Assembly (NCBI GenBank): GCA_052400625.1
Contig: JBQTGH010000016.1
Direction: 5' to 3' (one strand)
From: Thermophagus sp052400625
GTDB lineage: Bacteria; Bacteroidota; Bacteroidia; Bacteroidales; Marinilabiliaceae
DNA: 64,000 nucleotides
In this document: piece after piece, positions 34,804-43,938 of the stretch
How the letters are laid out: every line of letters starts with the position of its first letter
How positions within the stretch are numbered: the stretch's first letter is position 1
The notes under the pieces: generated by a model
What the model was told of the DNA's origin: nothing
Databases searched by the model: none
What the model saw: the letters and a program-made list of their open reading frames with translations, nothing else
Position numbers and translations under genes: made by a program

Positions 34804-35286
34804 AATCCCGATTTTCTTTTGCTAACACATTTATTTACTAAGGATAAAAATAAAAGTCAGTAGTTATATTGTCTTATTAAAATGTGGTGAAATGGGAAAT
34901 TGAAAGGCTCACATAACGAATTGGGCAGACGAGACAGATTCGACTGAAAAGCGAATCACCTTGGCACCGAGCTTGGGAAATGGAAACAAGAACATGTATA
35001 AGACTATTTCATTCAAATCCCATAAGGTCAATGATCTCAAACAACTTTTCTCAATGGTATATTCTTAGAAAAACCGGAACGGAAATGTGAAAGGCAATAG
35101 CTCCAATGACCGCTCCGGCAAAAAAGGAAATAGACTTCATACAAGAATTAATCATCAACAAAGTATATTCACCTCAGCTTTTTAAATGACTCAAATCCAA
35201 ATATAATAATCAGTAGTCTATCCTACAGAAAGATTTTGGATGAAACATCTTTTAATTGATCTGAGTTGGTATTTTTATCGTTTAAA
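34804..35286. other. intergenic region, mostly featureless
   Basis: About 480 bp without a gene. AACAAGAACATGTATAA at 34985-35001 is the reverse complement of the body motif of the dispersed intergenic element, so a decayed inverted copy may lie around 34970-35040. Nothing else is recognised. Confidence 0.4.
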
Positions 35287-36345
35287 TTAATCTTTGACCC
35301 GACTAAACCTAAGTGTTTTCACCATCCAATCGGGCAATGATTTATTTGGATCTCGTTTTTTTAGATTAATGTACCATCCCAACTTTTCAATTATGGGCAA
35401 TTTGTGTGTTTCCACAAATTCAATAGGTGTGCCGTCGGGATCGGATATATAAGAAAAGTGTCCGGCTGCATTTCCCATATCAAAACTATTGGCACTATTA
35501 ACTGTAAAAGAAAAACCTTTAGACTCGCATTCCTTTTGCAAGGCTTCCATCCCTGTAATATCAAAACAAATATGAATGAACCCTAATTCACCCCAAATTC
35601 GATTTTCAAAAATTTTTCTCGGCGCACGGTCTAAGGGTTGTACCAGTTCTATTGTAGAAGGGCCCAACAATTTACTGAATGGTCCCATACGCGGTTGGCT
35701 GTGACCAAGAAGAACCCGTCGAAATTTCTCTCCTCCACCGGGCAAAGATTGAAAATCATCAAACGTTCCGGTCTCATCAAATTTCACCTCATCGTACTGC
35801 AATATATCGGCGTATACTTCGCGAGCACGATCCACATCCGATACCCCGATAACAACACCAGTAACTCCTCCGGTAACCGATTGTTGTGCCATGAAATAGT
35901 TATCATGTTCTATAACTTCAAAGATATTGTGATAAGGATCGGCCAAATAATAATGCCATTGACCGGCTGGATTTTGTATCGGATCACTCAATAAATTTAT
36001 GCCCATTGACTTGTGTCGCTCAAACGCAGTTGTCAAATCACGACACTTCATTTTTACAATAAAGATGCCGGTATCACCCAATCTAACATCGAAGTGAGGT
36101 GCAGAAGGCGCCATCTGAGTATGCTGCCATACCTCAAAGCCCCCCCCACCCTCCATATTCATGGCAAGGGCAGCATAGCGCTCACAATCCTGACCATTTG
36201 TATAGTGATGCATTAATCGGGCGGTGGCAGTATCTTCAAAAACCCCTATATCCATACCAAAAGCACGACGATACCAACGCCAAGCTTCTTTCGCATTTTT
36301 TAGACCAATACCGACTTGTTGTATTCCACAAATGTTTTTTTTCAT
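35287..36345 (-). CDS. VOC-superfamily protein with two glyoxalase-like domains
   Basis: The 352-residue protein contains two vicinal-oxygen-chelate domains. The first (about 5-150) begins GIQQVGIGLKNAKEAWRWYRRAFG and ends YYLADPYHNIFEVIEH. The second (about 160-315) begins GVVIGVSDVDRAREVYADIL and ends YISDPDGTPIEFVETHK. The closing Glu residues of each unit and the His in LGFIHICFDI are candidate metal ligands. The reaction is unknown: dioxygenase, lyase or isomerase chemistry is possible. The SDR gene upstream ends only 11 bp before it on the same strand, so the two likely act together on one metabolite. Confidence 0.82.
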   Translation of the reverse strand: MKKNICGIQQVGIGLKNAKEAWRWYRRAFGMDIGVFEDTATARLMHHYTNGQDCERYAALAMNMEGGGGFEVWQHTQMAPSAPHFDVRLGDTGIFIVKMKCRDLTTAFERHKSMGINLLSDPIQNPAGQWHYYLADPYHNIFEVIEHDNYFMAQQSVTGGVTGVVIGVSDVDRAREVYADILQYDEVKFDETGTFDDFQSLPGGGEKFRRVLLGHSQPRMGPFSKLLGPSTIELVQPLDRAPRKIFENRIWGELGFIHICFDITGMEALQKECESKGFSFTVNSANSFDMGNAAGHFSYISDPDGTPIEFVETHKLPIIEKLGWYINLKKRDPNKSLPDWMVKTLRFSRVKD

Positions 36346-36356
36346 ATTACTGGGTT

Positions 36357-37151
36357 TTAGTTATTAATTTTTGTGACCAACCGGTGATAAAGTCCGGGTA
36401 AAAAACGGCGTATATAAACCATTAAAAGTTCCCTGTTCCCTACCAAAACTTCCTTTCTTTCATTTCGAACAGCTTTCACTATTTTTTTGGCGCATTGCCT
36501 AGGCGACATACCACCGGCCTGACCACTGTCCATCTTATTATAAGAAACGCCGTCTTGGGTTATGGCATTTAATGAGATATTTGTCTTTATACGGCCCGGT
36601 GAAACGATGGTAACCTTTATATTGTCCTCCTTCAATTCTGCACGAAGCGATTCAAAGAACCCCTGGATAGCATGTTTGGCCGCCGAATAGGCTGTCCGCC
36701 ACGGAAAGCCGAATTTACCGGTAATACTACTAATGGCAACGATGTGTCCTGAACCTTGCTGTAACATATATGGCAAAACAAGCTTGGTGAGCGTTATCAC
36801 TCCGAAAAAATTGACTTCCATTACTTTTCGATCAATTTCCACAGGGGTCTCTTTGGCAAGAGAACGTTGACTCTGACCGGCATTATTGAACAAAATATCA
36901 ATTCCACCAATCCGATCCATAATTCTTGTCACCACCTCACTCATCTCTTCAGACTTGGATAGATCTAAATGCTCAACCAAACAAAAAGAAGTGTGTTTCA
37001 AACAGGCCTCTTTTACTTTTTCCAGTTTTTCCAGGTTGCGCGATAACAATACCAAATGAGCTCCTGCACGGGCAAGCTCAAGAGATAATGCCTCACCGAT
37101 CCCTGATGAGGCACCCGTGATCCATATTTTTTTATCTTTCAGAGTTTGCAT
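36357..37151 (-). CDS. short-chain dehydrogenase/reductase
   Basis: From the ATG at 37151 this is a 264-residue classical SDR. It has the cofactor motif TGASSGIG near the N-terminus, NNAG, the catalytic Ser in ISSITGK, and YSAAKHA with Tyr and Lys. The LSRN segment after the second strand suggests NADP preference. The shape is like the DHRS7/membrane-associated group. A longer frame to 37217 would add a non-conserved N-terminus and runs into a dispersed repeat, so I chose the shorter start. It precedes the VOC gene by 11 bp. Confidence 0.88.
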   Translation of the reverse strand: MQTLKDKKIWITGASSGIGEALSLELARAGAHLVLLSRNLEKLEKVKEACLKHTSFCLVEHLDLSKSEEMSEVVTRIMDRIGGIDILFNNAGQSQRSLAKETPVEIDRKVMEVNFFGVITLTKLVLPYMLQQGSGHIVAISSITGKFGFPWRTAYSAAKHAIQGFFESLRAELKEDNIKVTIVSPGRIKTNISLNAITQDGVSYNKMDSGQAGGMSPRQCAKKIVKAVRNERKEVLVGNRELLMVYIRRFLPGLYHRLVTKINN

Positions 37152-37214
37152 TCCAATAAAATTTATCTGATTTTTTGTTTCCCAAAGTATCGGAAGAACG
37201 CACCTGGCTTTGAG

Positions 37215-37335
37215 CATGCTCGTTTCATCCGTATATATTATAGTTAAGTTATTGGTTGGATGGAACTCCCATGACCATTAGTTTATACATGTTCTTGTTG
37301 GGACATTCTCACATTGTCATGCTCATTTCATTCGA
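37215..37335. repeat. dispersed intergenic element, copy B
   Basis: The most complete copy. Both ends carry the tail motif (CATGCTCGTTTCATCC at 37215-37230 and CATGCTCATTTCATTCG at 37318-37334), with a head (GTTAAGTTATTGGTTGGATG, 37243-37262) and a body containing TTTATACATGTTCTTGTTG (37282-37300). It fills the gap between the SDR start and the DUF5686 stop. Confidence 0.65.
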
Positions 37336-39789
37336 TTAAAAACTCATTTCCGCCCGAATACGAATCCCGTCCTTGTCGGTAAATCCCTCATTAAGATAAT
37401 AATTTCCAAGAAGACGAACATATTCAATGCGCAATATTTTGAAGATATTGGTCAATCCCACACCGATCTCGGCATAAGGAACTTCCGAATCTGAAGTATT
37501 ATAATAATTCGGAAGATCAAAAACACCTTTATAATCCTCTGTCATGGTTCCGTAATGCCCCTTAAAAGAAACGATCTCTCTTAATTTTAAACGTTTTATT
37601 AAAGGAACTCTGTTCAACAATACCCCACCTCCATTAAAATGAAAATGAGTGTTGGTATATAAATTATGAGCAAAAGAGGCATGATGCAATAAATTAAACC
37701 GATATTTGGCATAGCCCAACGACATGGACCCCACCGGCTGGTCCAGCAAATCGTAGGGGGCATCACCAAATAAAAATCCCGCATTCACCATGTAGTGCAT
37801 AAATATTTGTCCCATATTGATTCGCCCTTTGACAGCCCCATTTATGTGTGAGTACAGTCCCATTTTATGGCCCTCTCGTCCGGGAAGTCTGATTTGTCCA
37901 ACATCCCAACTCAAATTGATTACAGGGATGGGATCCACATAATAAATCCGATCGAAGTAAAATTTATCGAAATGTTGCCCCGATACAATTCTAAGGTTCA
38001 GCAACACCCCATAGTTTTCATAAGATTGATACTCATCACCTCCCCTGTAGAAACGCACCTCCGGGGTTGATTGGCTGTAAAGATAGTAGGGTGAAAATTC
38101 AAGCTGAAAATCATCATTCGCGTTGAATTCAACCCTAAAATCAATGCTTTGCTCTTCTTTCAAATAAGGATTTTTTTCGCGGGTGGTAATGGCTGCAATA
38201 AAATTCCCATTGCCCTTATTATTCGGATTATTCTTAATAAAACGATAAAATTTGTCGTGCGAAATCAATGAATAATCATTGGAATAATTAACCCGAAAAA
38301 TATACTTATCAGTTTCTCCCGGCTGCCAAATAACATTCCCTCCATACTTAAGTTCCCGGCTTCGGGTCCCCATTCCTGCAAATCCTCCAATTGAAAAATG
38401 TTTCGACATTTGCTCACTGGTCCTCAACGGAAGGGTAAATCGATGACCTTCAATAGCATTGGAGCTGTAGATATCGAAGACTGGCCCAAGGTCTATTTTC
38501 CCGGCATTGACATATCCTGTTAATGCCAGACCCCCGATGGCATCCACCCCTTTAACAATCTTTTGTTGTTTCAACATCTCAACCCTATAATAATCATCTT
38601 CTCTGATACCACTTCCAACAAACTCGGGTTGCTTTCCCCAGTTTTCAGCTTTTACATAATCCAGCCGCTCCGAAATGGAATATTGCGTTAATTGATTAAC
38701 AATCCAGTTGCCACCGGCCACATCCTCCACCCGTTCCGAACTATAAATGGAAACGGAATCGCTTTCCGGTCTCAATGCCAAATTAATTCTCACATCCTGC
38801 TCATCATAAAACCACCCCCTTTCCGGAAACTTCTGATATTTTACTCTCCCCCTAAAACCTTTCACAAAGTTCAAGTTGGCCTCTCGCGGAACATTGACCT
38901 CTATTTCTGTCAAGGCAAAGCTTCCATTTTCGATCTTAAAATTTCCGGCAAAAAGCTGATCATATCTATTTTTTGGCGCAAAGGAAAAATGAAAATATTT
39001 CGTTCCATCAACCATACTACTGTCGTTCAAATAGAGATTATAACGCGACAGGGCATTCTTTCCAATAGGCGATAGAAAGGATCGATCCAAAATATTAATT
39101 TGCTCATCGTAGAAATCCAAATCAACCACTACATTTCGCAACACATAAGTCTCTATGGCTTGGTTAATCCGTGGAAAAATTCCATCCTTTGCAGAATACA
39201 GAATGTGAGTACTATCGCCAGATACCTCTTTGGCGGTTTCCGACAAATAAACCGGGGAAAATCGAAGCTGTTGGTTGTCCGACTCAATCGTTACCTTTTT
39301 AAAATCATCAATCAGCCGGGAAACATTTGAAGCGGTATCTATTGCCACGTAAACGTTTGTAACCGATAAAGTCTTGTAGCTACCCATATTTATCAGTTGC
39401 CTACGATTATCAGATTTGTGTTCCTGTATTTTATGGAACAAAACCACCGCTCTTTCAATTTCGGGCTTCACAGTCACCTCCCCCAGCATCTCCACATTCG
39501 GTTTCAAGAATATTGTCAGTTGTTGTACGGAATTTCTGCGAATCCCCTCTTCTCCGGGATAATACCCCACAGATGAAAAAACCAAAGTATCTCCACCGGG
39601 AGACTCAAGAGTGAAACGTCCATCCAAATCGGTAGTAACACCTTGTAACGTACCCTTTACCAACACATTGACAAAAGGAACAGGTGCTCCACTCTCTGCA
39701 TCTTTTACCACTCCCGACACGCGCTGTGATGCCCCGTCAAAAATGACCATCACCAACAACACAACCACTAATAATATTCTGTGAAACAT
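37336..39789 (-). CDS. DUF5686 outer-membrane protein with carboxypeptidase-regulatory-like domain (paralogue 1)
   Basis: The 817-residue protein has a signal peptide (about 1-21). A CarboxypepD_reg-like beta sandwich follows (about 23-105, GVVKDAESGAPVPFVNVLVKG, then GVTTDLDGRF), then a long DUF5686 region expected to form an outer-membrane barrel, ending IRIRAEMSF with a terminal Phe. The family is abundant in Bacteroidota; its function is unknown. The architecture resembles TonB-dependent transporters without the plug. It follows the CDP-alcohol phosphatidyltransferase gene by 9 bp and is probably the last gene of the lipid cluster. Two more paralogues occur in this window. Confidence 0.85.
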   Translation of the reverse strand: MFHRILLVVVLLVMVIFDGASQRVSGVVKDAESGAPVPFVNVLVKGTLQGVTTDLDGRFTLESPGGDTLVFSSVGYYPGEEGIRRNSVQQLTIFLKPNVEMLGEVTVKPEIERAVVLFHKIQEHKSDNRRQLINMGSYKTLSVTNVYVAIDTASNVSRLIDDFKKVTIESDNQQLRFSPVYLSETAKEVSGDSTHILYSAKDGIFPRINQAIETYVLRNVVVDLDFYDEQINILDRSFLSPIGKNALSRYNLYLNDSSMVDGTKYFHFSFAPKNRYDQLFAGNFKIENGSFALTEIEVNVPREANLNFVKGFRGRVKYQKFPERGWFYDEQDVRINLALRPESDSVSIYSSERVEDVAGGNWIVNQLTQYSISERLDYVKAENWGKQPEFVGSGIREDDYYRVEMLKQQKIVKGVDAIGGLALTGYVNAGKIDLGPVFDIYSSNAIEGHRFTLPLRTSEQMSKHFSIGGFAGMGTRSRELKYGGNVIWQPGETDKYIFRVNYSNDYSLISHDKFYRFIKNNPNNKGNGNFIAAITTREKNPYLKEEQSIDFRVEFNANDDFQLEFSPYYLYSQSTPEVRFYRGGDEYQSYENYGVLLNLRIVSGQHFDKFYFDRIYYVDPIPVINLSWDVGQIRLPGREGHKMGLYSHINGAVKGRINMGQIFMHYMVNAGFLFGDAPYDLLDQPVGSMSLGYAKYRFNLLHHASFAHNLYTNTHFHFNGGGVLLNRVPLIKRLKLREIVSFKGHYGTMTEDYKGVFDLPNYYNTSDSEVPYAEIGVGLTNIFKILRIEYVRLLGNYYLNEGFTDKDGIRIRAEMSF

Positions 39790-39798
39790 AAACCCCTT

Positions 39799-40392
39799 TC
39801 AACTTTCCCGCTTCGCCTTAAGCAACCAGTATAGTCCTTTTACGCCAATTCTTATATCATCCAAATTCAGTAATACAAAAATCTTTTCAATATAAGCAAT
39901 GGCACCCCATCCTACTGCCAAGTAGTAAAACCAAGGGTAAAAGCCAAATACAAATAACACAAAAAAGAAAACCCCCTGAAGATATCCGGCCGATACCGCT
40001 GAATATAAATGAAGCCCCGGAATCTTTCCGAAACGAACAAAAGACACAATATAACTCAATACAAAAACACTCAAAAACAAGTATAGAATCCAAGCATGTG
40101 GCTCAATGTCCGACCATTTAAATAAAAAAAGGCCAAGCAGAGCCATAGCATAGGTTACTATATCTGCCAAATTATCCAGCGCTGCACCAAAATGGGTTTG
40201 TAAATTGAAAAATCTGGCAATATTCCCGTCTAAGATATCACTCACAAGACTGATGCACAATAGTATTACAAAACTCTCTTCCCGGCCCGATAGCGCCATA
40301 TACAGAATAACCGGAAAAACCAGCAACCGATACAAACTCAATAAATTGGGAACATTTAATACCTTTTCTCCATTAATTGTCAGTTGTTTCAT
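39799..40392 (-). CDS. CDP-alcohol phosphatidyltransferase
   Basis: The 197-residue inner-membrane enzyme has several helices and the full family signature in residues about 51-77: SDILDGNIARF, then HFGAALDNLAD, i.e. D-x2-DG-x2-AR-x8-G-x3-D-x3-D. Such enzymes join a CDP-activated lipid to an alcohol (glycerol phosphate, serine, inositol phosphate or another) with release of CMP. The alcohol cannot be assigned here. It is downstream of cdsA, a lipid-kinase-like gene and an acyl-reductase-like gene on the same strand, so it probably uses a lipid made by them. Its start codon overlaps one end of a dispersed repeat. Confidence 0.9.
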   Translation of the reverse strand: MKQLTINGEKVLNVPNLLSLYRLLVFPVILYMALSGREESFVILLCISLVSDILDGNIARFFNLQTHFGAALDNLADIVTYAMALLGLFLFKWSDIEPHAWILYLFLSVFVLSYIVSFVRFGKIPGLHLYSAVSAGYLQGVFFFVLFVFGFYPWFYYLAVGWGAIAYIEKIFVLLNLDDIRIGVKGLYWLLKAKRES

Positions 40393-40430
40393 TCGTATAA
40401 AATTTATTTAAGTTATTGGTCCAATGAAAT
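40386..40430. repeat. dispersed intergenic element, short copy D
   Basis: A 45-bp form with inverted ends TTTCATTCG (40388-40396) and CCAATGAAAT (40421-40430) around AAGTTATTGGT. The left end contains the start codon of the phosphatidyltransferase gene (ATG on the reverse strand at 40392-40390). Confidence 0.6.
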
Positions 40431-40521
40431 TTATTTAAGACATTAGAAGTTTAGAGTTTATTACGATGTAGATTTTGGTCTCCTTAATCTCTCTAATGAT
40501 CTATCTGCCTAATCGCCTATA

Positions 40522-41637
40522 TTATTTCCCAATCAATACTGATTCTTTCTTTTCACTTTTTTCGCAAACATTCTCTATAAACCACGACAACATTTTATAC
40601 ACCGTCAGTTCATCCATGTTGTCTTCTCCCCGGACAATTACTTCATCTCGTTTGGATGTATCGAACCTAATATCCAGATTACTATAGCTTCCGGTAAAAG
40701 ACATCCCAACAGCCATCAGACGTTCCAGCGAGTTCATGTCCGAATGTTCCAATCCCGGATCCGGAATAATAGTTAAAGGAATAAGTTTGTTCAGACTACT
40801 TATAAGATACCTGTTTTTCACCGGCTTTTTTGCCACAAAATTCATAATGACCGGGATATCTTTTCGTTGAACCGTCTGCAATAGATAATCAACCACGGTG
40901 TTTATAGGGATGAGATTTTGCGTTCCCTCAGGCGCAACTTTTGCCCTGATGATTCGCCCGGGATATCCCTTTGCCAGTCGGTGAACTCTTTTAGCAAAAT
41001 CGAAGATCCCATAATCGGTGCGTGTTTCACCCGTCACATTATTGCCTGCCACCTGTGATAATCGAATAACGTAACCTCGTAATTGGTCTCGCTCAATGTG
41101 TTTTTGAAGAACATTTTCCGCCAGCCGCTTTGACCATTCATAATAGTTTCGAAATGAGGACACATCCCTATCAGGGTAAAACTTCTCCTCAAACACTTCA
41201 TTTATTTTACCACAAGAATAGGCGGTTCCCACAAAAAAGAAACGAGAAGCATCAGTAGCATATTCCTTAAAAACAGCTACCGAATTTTCCAGTCCCTGCA
41301 CATTCGTCGAAAGAATTTCTTCTTTTGATTTTTCATCATATTTCAGACTTGCTGCGAAATGAAAATAATCAACTTCTTGACTGAAAATATCACGTAAGCA
41401 CTCATGAGTAAGCGAAAAATCTTTTTCCACCAGGGAATAATTGTAAACTGACAAGTTGCCATTAAGTTGCAGCTTCCCATTATTAATTTGAATCAGTGCC
41501 TGCTCTACTCGTTCTCCGGAAGATAACGATCCATTTCCCCTCACAAGAGCAATTACTTCATAGCCCTGACTCAACAGTTCATTTACAAAATGAGACGCCA
41601 CATATCCATTGGCACCGTTAACAATTATTCTCTTCAT
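40522..41637 (-). CDS. extended SDR, fatty-acyl/thioester-reductase-like
   Basis: The 371-residue protein begins MKRIIVNGANGYVASHFV, a Rossmann NAD(P)-binding motif (G-x2-G-x2-A variant). Inner segments FHFAASLKYDEKS, NVQGLENSVAVFKEY, FFFVGTAYSCGK and YYEWSKRLAE (catalytic Tyr and Lys) follow the pattern of the NAD_binding_4 or male-sterility group, which includes fatty acyl-CoA reductases and thioester reductases. Classical sugar epimerases are a weaker match. It lies between a lipid-kinase-like gene (17 bp upstream) and the phosphatidyltransferase (129 bp downstream). My inference is reduction or modification of a lipid chain or headgroup; no substrate can be assigned. Confidence 0.78.
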   Translation of the reverse strand: MKRIIVNGANGYVASHFVNELLSQGYEVIALVRGNGSLSSGERVEQALIQINNGKLQLNGNLSVYNYSLVEKDFSLTHECLRDIFSQEVDYFHFAASLKYDEKSKEEILSTNVQGLENSVAVFKEYATDASRFFFVGTAYSCGKINEVFEEKFYPDRDVSSFRNYYEWSKRLAENVLQKHIERDQLRGYVIRLSQVAGNNVTGETRTDYGIFDFAKRVHRLAKGYPGRIIRAKVAPEGTQNLIPINTVVDYLLQTVQRKDIPVIMNFVAKKPVKNRYLISSLNKLIPLTIIPDPGLEHSDMNSLERLMAVGMSFTGSYSNLDIRFDTSKRDEVIVRGEDNMDELTVYKMLSWFIENVCEKSEKKESVLIGK

Positions 41638-41654
41638 AATTCCTATTTTTTTGA

Positions 41655-42329
41655 TTAGAGAAAAAGTAACAACACTGCAATCACACTCAGTGGTATAGAT
41701 AAATTGTCAGATCCGCGCCAGCTGATTAACTCCGCCAACATTCCCACAAAAGCCACCACCAAAGAGAGCCAGAATGTCTTTAAGTTAAATACTTCCAAAT
41801 GAAAATATAGTGCTATCATTGCTATTATCGCCCCGGTAACAAAAAACGATATTGTCCCCAGCCAGGTTTTTTGCAACTTGCGTGTCCCGATTTTTATTCT
41901 TCCGTTATACTTTTTAATATTAATACCTAATATCGCAGCCATTGGATCACATATGGCCAATATCAGCATTGGAAGAATATATAAAAACTTATCCCCCAAA
42001 ACATTGGATATCAAAAACGTAACATATATCGACAAAGGCAGAAGATAACTCCCCATCGACTTGCGACTGATATCATGGATGGATTTCAATTGCCGACTCT
42101 TTTGGGTAACCGCCAACACCACAAAAAACAGCATGGCCAAAACAAACACATACCAGTGCGAAGAAAAGACATAGGGAAAAGGAAGCGTTGCAAGGGTCGC
42201 CGAGAAATGAGCAAATTTTCTGGTTATCTCCCCCTTTACATTCAAACGACGATAGTTAAGTTCATTAAAGGCTAGTAAAACACTTATCCCGATGAGATAG
42301 ACAATGGCGATAAAAATTATATTATCCAT
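41655..42329 (-). CDS. polyprenol/phytol/diacylglycerol kinase-like membrane protein (SEC59/DGK1/VTE5 type)
   Basis: The 224-residue, seven- or eight-helix membrane protein shows the CTP-dependent lipid kinase pattern: RKFAHFSATLATLPFPYVF near residue 37, a CDPMAAILGI block, and KTWLGTISFFVTG. Eukaryotic relatives phosphorylate dolichol, phytol or diacylglycerol with CTP. It sits 28 bp after cdsA and 17 bp before the SDR gene in one leftward series. Phosphorylating diacylglycerol or an isoprenoid alcohol just before CdsA action would make sense, but the substrate is inference. Confidence 0.8.
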   Translation of the reverse strand: MDNIIFIAIVYLIGISVLLAFNELNYRRLNVKGEITRKFAHFSATLATLPFPYVFSSHWYVFVLAMLFFVVLAVTQKSRQLKSIHDISRKSMGSYLLPLSIYVTFLISNVLGDKFLYILPMLILAICDPMAAILGINIKKYNGRIKIGTRKLQKTWLGTISFFVTGAIIAMIALYFHLEVFNLKTFWLSLVVAFVGMLAELISWRGSDNLSIPLSVIAVLLLFL

Positions 42330-42357
42330 AACAATTTTAAAATATCTCTATTTTCCT

Positions 42358-43089
42358 TTAAAAACCAAATACGAGGGCACAAACTCCAACCCACGCTCCC
42401 CCGGTTATTAAACTATCAAAACGATCCAGGATTCCTCCATGTCCCGGGATTAAACGACTAAAATCTTTTACTTGGTAGACCCGCTTATAATACGATGCGC
42501 CCAAATCTCCTGCGAAGGCAAAAAATATAGTACCCAATGTAACTGTAATGAACTCCGTTCCCGAAAAAGGATACAACCCTTGCAATAATGCTGCACTCAA
42601 TACAGTCACAGCCATTCCTCCAATTAACCCGCCATAGGTTTTATTGGGACTTATTGACGGAACCAATTTTCGCCGTCCCCACAATTGCCCTGTAATTTGA
42701 CTAAAACTATCAAAGATGGACACCACCAAAAAGACAAACAGCAACAAGCCTTTATCTTTTTCACTAAAAACATTTAACCCCACTGACAATAGTGAATAGA
42801 CCACCAACGAAAGAATAAAGAAACCATTATGTCGATGGCCGGACTTATGATACAAACCATACATCTCGGCAAAACCGCCTCCAATAATGAGATAGACTAA
42901 ATATTTGAAAACAACCGATTGAAGCGTAATACTGAAAAACAGAATATTGATAATGATGAAATAGACAAAAAATTTTGTATAGCTCTTTCTGGCTATCGCA
43001 GCCTCCCTCTTTCTGTTAATAAAATAAAATCCGATTCCTCCCAATACAAAGTAGGCTAATATAAATCCATAAATAAGCTTTACCATCAT
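42358..43089 (-). CDS. cdsA: phosphatidate cytidylyltransferase
   Basis: CdsA makes CDP-diacylglycerol from phosphatidate and CTP in the inner membrane. The 243-residue protein has about seven helices and the complete C-terminal signature SYYKRVYQVKDFSRLIPGHG followed by GILDRFD (S-x2-KR-x4-KD...HGG-x2-DR-x-D). The preceding SPNKTYGGLIGG block is also typical. It is the first recognised gene of the leftward lipid cluster, and the 848-bp spacer before it probably holds the promoter. Whether this is the housekeeping enzyme or a cluster-specific copy cannot be told from one window. Confidence 0.93.
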   Translation of the reverse strand: MMVKLIYGFILAYFVLGGIGFYFINRKREAAIARKSYTKFFVYFIIINILFFSITLQSVVFKYLVYLIIGGGFAEMYGLYHKSGHRHNGFFILSLVVYSLLSVGLNVFSEKDKGLLLFVFLVVSIFDSFSQITGQLWGRRKLVPSISPNKTYGGLIGGMAVTVLSAALLQGLYPFSGTEFITVTLGTIFFAFAGDLGASYYKRVYQVKDFSRLIPGHGGILDRFDSLITGGAWVGVCALVFGF

Positions 43090-43205
43090 TCCTGTTTACA
43101 AAGTTTACCTATACCTGCACGGCCCCACCCGACATCCCGATTACCCTATTCTTTACACCTAGTTATATTTAATTCTATTCTCAAATACAGATCCAACATA
43201 TTTTC

Positions 43206-43394
43206 TTATGATTCACTAAATTCAACTGATCCACCAAAAATCCACCCAAGAAAATAAAATCGCCCCTTACATACGTATCCTAAAATAATTACTTCAACAA
43301 ATAAAAACAAAAAGTTAAATAAATAATTGTTACACAAAAGTTCAAATGTACGGGAACTGTTCTTAAACGGCAATACAATTTCATCGAACCACAT
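43206..43394 (-). CDS. doubtful 62-residue open frame with one membrane segment
   Basis: The ATG at 43394 lies 26 nt after a reverse-strand TATCTTTG (43428-43421). The frame encodes 62 residues with a hydrophobic middle (NNYLFNFLFLFVEVIILGYV) and no known family. It ends 116 bp before cdsA. It may be a small membrane protein leading the lipid cluster, or chance coding in an AT-rich leader. Confidence 0.25.
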   Translation of the reverse strand: MWFDEIVLPFKNSSRTFELLCNNYLFNFLFLFVEVIILGYVCKGRFYFLGWIFGGSVEFSES

Positions 43395-43420
43395 AAAAAC
43401 CCCTCTGAAACGACTAATTT

Positions 43421-43428
43421 CAAAGATA
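43421..43428 (-). promoter_or_regulatory. -7 promoter element upstream of the cdsA cluster
   Basis: Reverse-strand TATCTTTG, a full consensus match, is the best candidate promoter for the cdsA cluster, giving a leader of about 330 nt. A -33 match is not obvious. Confidence 0.45.
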
Positions 43429-43938
43429 AGTCATTCTAACGCCTAGCAGCGACTCTACCCTAAGATTCATCAGGATGGTGGACGTTTTAATGAAGCATTC
43501 AAAATGGAAGTTGTATTATTCTATTTCCGGAATTTAATTTTGGGACTTGACTTTATGGCTCTGCTATCTTGATATTCCATTTATTAATCATAATATCTAA
43601 TAACCTGTGTATCTAACCATTTTCTATCGCATCAACACTCCACTGCTACCTTTTCACTCCATAATTAATGGTAAAATATTAAGTGCATAGTTTTTAGTGT
43701 CCGGTCGCGTTAACACACATAGCCAAACATCCTACGCCATTCTCTTTCTAATTTACACCATACTTCCAATTCTCACGAGGATAAAAAAAATTATTAGAGG
43801 GTTGGATATCAGATCAAAAAAAACATTAACACCTAATTATCAATCAGTTTAACCAGAAAATCAACAATCAATCTAAAAATCTATTTTCCAATTAAGCAAA
43901 CGAATTAATATCCTACGGGGCCTGATGTTTTAGTAGCC

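Larger units (their letters stand above)
43090..43938. other. AT-rich spacer between the two-component operon and the cdsA cluster
   Basis: About 850 bp. It holds the candidate promoter (43421-43428) and the doubtful 62-codon frame (43206-43394). The rest (43430-43938) is AT-rich with no conserved gene, tRNA or clear terminator that I can see. Confidence 0.5.
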
